From Actinomyces sp. ph3 (lineage in GTDB: Bacteria > Actinomycetota > Actinomycetes > Actinomycetales > Actinomycetaceae), in assembly GCF_000308055.1 (NCBI RefSeq), contig NZ_CAGY01000002.1, positions 62,001 to 126,000 on the forward strand: 64,000 nt of DNA, written 5' to 3'. The translations under genes and the position numbers were made by a program. A model generated the notes under the pieces. That model saw only the letters and a program-made list of their open reading frames with translations, searched no databases and was not told where the DNA came from. This document shows positions 60,548 to 64,000 of this stretch, in pieces (the stretch's first letter is position 1; every line of letters starts with the position of its first letter).

Positions 60548-62080
60548 TTAATCACCACTCCCGACGACCTTCGCAACCGAAGCGCGTGCAGCTTTGCGAT
60601 TTCGAAGATTCTCACGCACAAAGTACAGGCACACCAGGATCAGGGTCAGCGATCCCATTGCAACCAGCTGTGCGCGTCCGGCAGCGTTAAACATCATCAG
60701 AACCGCGATCGACAGTAATCCGATAACAGCGAACCATGGCAGCCAGGGCCAACCCGGCATCCTCAGGGACAAAACCCCCTCGGCCTCGAGCTTCGAGTGC
60801 AAGCGGATCTGCGAAATAACGATCATCACCCACACGATCAACAGCACCATGCCCACTGCATTAATGAGCACCTGCATGATCGACGATGGAAGATACCAGT
60901 TCAAGGCGACTGAAATAAAAGCCAGAGCCACAGAGACCGCAACCGAGCGACGCGGGGTTCGTCCATCCTCAATGTCACCGTGAAGCGCAGTTACTCCAAG
61001 GGCCTCGTCCCCCTCATCGACAGCTTTGCGCACGCGCGCACCCAGAATCCACGTCGGTCCCATTCCGCGTGCCGACAGCGAGTATGCGATTCGGGAAGAC
61101 GCGTAGATATTTGCAGAGAAGGCACTAATCAGTGCGGTGAAAACAATGATCTCCATGATCATTCCGACCGCGGGAATTCCCGCCATGTTCAAAACCGCGG
61201 CAAAAGGACTGGTCTTCATCTCATCCGAATTCCACGGCAGCAGGCAGATCAGCAGAGCGACAGAGCCCACGTAGAACACCAAAATGCGCCAAATCACCGA
61301 GCGAATCGCCTGCGACATTGCGCGCCTTGCATCATCGGCCTCGGCGGCGGCAATGGTAACAATCTCAAGCCCGCCAAAGGAGGTAATAATCGCAAGCAAA
61401 CCAACCGCGACTCCGGGAAGGCCAGCAGGAGCAAAACCACCATTTCCAATGAAAGCCTGGTGCAGGCTCTGAGCGCGCCCGGGAATAATGCCCATCAGAA
61501 GGCCCAGTCCAACGACCAGGAAGAAGATAATTGCCGCGACTTTCAATCCTGCAAGCCACGCCTCAACACGACCGAATTCGCCGGCCGCCAGCAGGTTAAT
61601 CCCACCCAAGACAACAACGATGACCAAGGTGACAACCCACTGGTCAACACTGGGGAACCAAGCTGTAAAGATCTGCGCTGCGCCGGTCATTTCCAGGCCG
61701 AGCACCATGATCAGCATGAACCAGTAGAGCCAGCCAGAGGTGAAGCCTGCCCACCGGCCGATGCCTGCCTCGGCGTAGGTCGAGAAAGATCCAGAGGAAG
61801 GAATCGCAGCCGCCAACTCAGCCAGCGCATACATGACGGTCACAACGATGAGTGCAGCAAGAATGTAGGAGACCAAAACGGCCGGGCCTGCCTCGGAAAC
61901 GGCGACACCGGTACCCAGGAAGAAGCCGGCACCAATCGCGCTTCCCAGCGCCATCATCGACAGGTGTGCAGCCTTGAATCCTTTTGATCGAGGCGCGCTA
62001 CCACCCGCGTGAGTTTCCTGCGGTCCGCGGGCGCCTTCCCCTGTAGATCCTGCTCCGCTCTGAGCCTTGTCTGTACTCAT
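60548..62080 (-). CDS. Amino acid permease (APC superfamily, AAT type)
   Basis: This 510-residue transporter has about 12 helices. After a polar N-terminus of about 35 residues comes the APC signature HLSMMALGSAIGAGFFLGTG in the first helix. AELAAAIPSSGSFSTYA and FTSGWLYWFMLIM match AroP/GabP/CycA-like amino acid:proton symporters. Which amino acid is moved cannot be told. It overlaps the upstream TRIC-family gene by 4 bp, so both are co-expressed. Confidence 0.88.
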   Translation of the reverse strand: MSTDKAQSGAGSTGEGARGPQETHAGGSAPRSKGFKAAHLSMMALGSAIGAGFFLGTGVAVSEAGPAVLVSYILAALIVVTVMYALAELAAAIPSSGSFSTYAEAGIGRWAGFTSGWLYWFMLIMVLGLEMTGAAQIFTAWFPSVDQWVVTLVIVVVLGGINLLAAGEFGRVEAWLAGLKVAAIIFFLVVGLGLLMGIIPGRAQSLHQAFIGNGGFAPAGLPGVAVGLLAIITSFGGLEIVTIAAAEADDARRAMSQAIRSVIWRILVFYVGSVALLICLLPWNSDEMKTSPFAAVLNMAGIPAVGMIMEIIVFTALISAFSANIYASSRIAYSLSARGMGPTWILGARVRKAVDEGDEALGVTALHGDIEDGRTPRRSVAVSVALAFISVALNWYLPSSIMQVLINAVGMVLLIVWVMIVISQIRLHSKLEAEGVLSLRMPGWPWLPWFAVIGLLSIAVLMMFNAAGRAQLVAMGSLTLILVCLYFVRENLRNRKAARASVAKVVGSGD

Positions 62081-62817
62081 TGTTCCGAATTGTCCTCAGT
62101 AATCTTCTTGACCTCGCGTTCATCAAGCGAACGCAGCCGAAGGAGTGCCCGAAGCTGCGTTGCTGTCATGGTCAATGTCCAATCATTATGCGAAGGAAGC
62201 TGCCAATTTCTCCAATGTGCAAGTACTGTGAAGCTCGACCCGACAATCGTCGCAACCAGCATGCCGATTTGTTCTAAGCCCGAGTGACCAAAAGCGGCCA
62301 TGATCGCCGCTGAGACAAATGCGGGCGTTGCATAGAGATTATTTCCACCAAATACCTGCGGGACCATCCCAGCAGAAATATCTCGAATCATGCCGCCACC
62401 GACTGCGGTCATAATTCCCAGCAGAATCGCCGGTCCCACTCCCAGGCCAGCGTTCAGTGTCTTCAGTGCTCCAGTGGCCGCCCAACATCCCAGAACGGTT
62501 CCATCGGCAATCACCAGCGCGATCCTCCAGAAGCGGGAATTGAGGCGCCAGAGCATAGCGATAAGTGCACCGACCAGCGCAGTCCCCAAGTAGAAGGGAT
62601 CTGTCAAAGCTACCGGCGGGCCTTGATCGAGCATAATGTCGCGGAGCATTCCACCGGCCAGTGCACACATGATGGCCAAGACCATGAAACCGACTGCATC
62701 GAAACGTTTAATGCGCGCGATACGTCCGCCGAGGATCCCGTTCAAGAGCACGCCAAGAAGATCGATGACGCGGAACAGGTCCGGCAAAGTTTGATTGAGA
62801 GTATCGAGCACGCTCAC
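62077..62817 (-). CDS. TRIC/UPF0126-family membrane channel
   Basis: This protein of about 246 residues has seven hydrophobic segments and two copies of the family motif, AGGMLRDIML and VGGGMIRDIS, which is the internal duplication typical of UPF0126/trimeric intracellular cation (TRIC) channels. Bacterial members conduct cations or move small metabolites such as glycine. The longer frame would need a TTG start. GTG 62817 is preferred because GAGAGGTGG lies 9 nt before it. The C-terminal cytoplasmic tail is charged. Confidence 0.83.
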   Translation of the reverse strand: MSVLDTLNQTLPDLFRVIDLLGVLLNGILGGRIARIKRFDAVGFMVLAIMCALAGGMLRDIMLDQGPPVALTDPFYLGTALVGALIAMLWRLNSRFWRIALVIADGTVLGCWAATGALKTLNAGLGVGPAILLGIMTAVGGGMIRDISAGMVPQVFGGNNLYATPAFVSAAIMAAFGHSGLEQIGMLVATIVGSSFTVLAHWRNWQLPSHNDWTLTMTATQLRALLRLRSLDEREVKKITEDNSEQ

Positions 62818-62934
62818 TATTGTTATCCACCTCTCAAAAGAATCCAAGGCTGTGGACGCGCAGTCTCAGTACCCAAGATTTACGACGAGGCCGTTCCCCT
62901 CTGAAGAGCAGCGCGGTCGCGCGGCTGTCCCCGA

Positions 62935-64000
62935 TCAGGAGACGCTGGTGCCGAAGAGAAGACCCAGCAGGTAGGTTGCGCCGGCTGCGCCATAACCAAC
63001 GGCAAGCTGACGGAAAGCACGCGGGACGGGTGCACGGCCCGAAAGGACACCGACAATTCCACCGGTGAACATGAGCGCGATACCGACAAGGACAACCGAA
63101 ATTCCCGCAGCAAGCACTCCATCAAGCCTGAAAAGATAGGGAATTAAGGGCAAGAGAGCGCCAACAGCGAAACAAATGAAGGACGAGGCCGCAGCGCCCA
63201 CCGGGGTACCGACCTCTTCGCTTGCTCCCGCATCTTCATCTTTGTGCGTCGCAAAAATGGGGCGTCGCTCTGTGCCATCTGCACTTGCTGCAGCCTCACC
63301 ACCACTGCGGCGATCAGACTCCGCAAGTTTTGCGAAGACATCTGCTGCATGCGCCTTCGCGCTTTCCTCATCTTCCCCGCGAGCGCGGAAAAGCAGTGCC
63401 AATTCATTGGCATCGACATCGACATCATTCAAAGTGTTATCAACACCGGGATCGGGAATCGATGCGTCCAATAGCTCGCGCTGAGAACTGACGCTCACCC
63501 ATTCACCGGCGGCCATGGACATTGCACCTGCAAGCAAGCCGGCAACACCCGTGGTCAAAATCGAATGCGAGCTCATTCCCGCACCAACGACACCCAAAAT
63601 CAACGCGAGGTTTGATACCAGGCCATCGTTCACTCCAAAAACAGCGGCTCTGAAGGTACCCGCTAGGGATTCACGGGAACGCTGCGCAAGCGAACGAACA
63701 ACCTCAACATGCAAACGCTCATCGGCAGCGATCGCCGCTGGAACGTCAGCGTCGTCATCATAAGAGGAACGTTCCTCGGTTCGTTGGGCCATCGCCAGAA
63801 CGAAAATCGTCCCGAACATGTAGGCCAGTGCAGATGAAATTCGGGTACGAAGCGGAGGATGCGGTGCGGGAAGCGCACTCTCCCCCAGCAGGGACAGCCA
63901 GTACTCCTCATGGCGCCCCTCGGCCTCGGCAAGGCCAAGAAGTACCTGACGTTCCTCGCCCGTCCGACGTTCGGCAAGCGCACGATAGGTACGCGCCTCC
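62935..64000 (-). CDS. Ferritin-like/VIT-family iron transporter (5' end beyond window)
   Basis: The frame is open to the right edge; no start codon is found upstream of 63819 inside the window. The visible 354 residues begin with the end of a ferritin-like (rubrerythrin-type) domain with EARTYRALAERRTGEER and AEAEGRHEEYW, carrying Glu and Glu-x-x-His ligands. A VIT1/CCC1 transporter domain follows with FGVNDGLVSNLALILG, GAMSMAAGEWVSVSSQ, a charged cytoplasmic metal-binding loop, and three more helices. This layout is like the MbfA family, which exports iron when the ferritin-like domain senses it. An internal ATG at 63819 would wrongly remove the ferritin-like part. Confidence 0.85.
   Translation of the reverse strand, partial: EARTYRALAERRTGEERQVLLGLAEAEGRHEEYWLSLLGESALPAPHPPLRTRISSALAYMFGTIFVLAMAQRTEERSSYDDDADVPAAIAADERLHVEVVRSLAQRSRESLAGTFRAAVFGVNDGLVSNLALILGVVGAGMSSHSILTTGVAGLLAGAMSMAAGEWVSVSSQRELLDASIPDPGVDNTLNDVDVDANELALLFRARGEDEESAKAHAADVFAKLAESDRRSGGEAAASADGTERRPIFATHKDEDAGASEEVGTPVGAAASSFICFAVGALLPLIPYLFRLDGVLAAGISVVLVGIALMFTGGIVGVLSGRAPVPRAFRQLAVGYGAAGATYLLGLLFGTSVS

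Noticed and set aside
60980-61987. 335-codon plus-strand frame opposite the amino acid permease
   Set aside because: Its Asn/Gln/Arg-rich translation without hydrophobic core or domain is an antisense shadow.

Overview
The window reads as a chromosomal segment of a moderately high-GC actinomycete, most likely from the Actinomycetaceae (Actinomyces/Schaalia-like oral or mucosal organisms). This rests on a 3057-residue bacterial type I fatty acid synthase with its own holo-ACP synthase, an acyl-CoA carboxylase beside it, several cell-wall-anchored surface proteins with LAxTG sorting signals, and typical actinobacterial gene content. Genus assignment is inference. I saw no insertion sequence, prophage or CRISPR array.

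Region 1 (1-17975): the 3' end of a sorted surface protein, a small membrane protein, a TetR regulator, and then a tight six-gene run birA - acyl-CoA carboxylase alpha - beta - fas - acpS - bioY. This run imports biotin, attaches it to the carboxylase, makes malonyl-CoA, and builds fatty acids on an ACP activated by AcpS. tadA and upp follow. Region 2 (18000-23000): a methionine ABC importer (metN-metI-metQ), a tandem pair of unlike CrcB/Fluc fluoride channel subunits, and glutamyl-Q tRNA(Asp) synthetase.

Region 3 (23100-34162) looks like a host-glycan utilisation locus: a wall-anchored GH85 endo-beta-N-acetylglucosaminidase, a sugar ABC importer (binding lipoprotein and two permeases), a cytoplasmic GH2 glycosidase, and a divergent LacI regulator with a palindromic operator candidate between them. 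Region 4 (34300-40000): an oligopeptide ABC importer (oppA-B-C and a double-ABC ATPase). Region 5 (40379-47082): an App1-type phosphatase with an MFS transporter, then a copper nitrite reductase carrying an extra N-terminal cupredoxin domain, with two polytopic membrane proteins, one NnrS-like.

Region 6 (47236-57276): phosphoglucomutase, an AGE-family sugar isomerase, two tRNA-Ser genes, and a 1967-residue wall-anchored adhesin of DUF11 and SdrD_B-like modules. Region 7 (57277-64000): a purine permease fused to an OHCU-decarboxylase-like domain that seems to lack the catalytic His, tRNA-Arg(ACG), a membrane-anchored HNH nuclease, an amino-acid permease, a TRIC/UPF0126 channel, and a ferritin-like/VIT iron transporter cut by the window end.

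The most unusual non-coding signal is a 76-nt dispersed hairpin element in two copies (34170-34245 and 57015-57090). Both copies lie between convergent genes. They share an identical 18-nt loop core, and their stems differ by compensatory base-pair changes.
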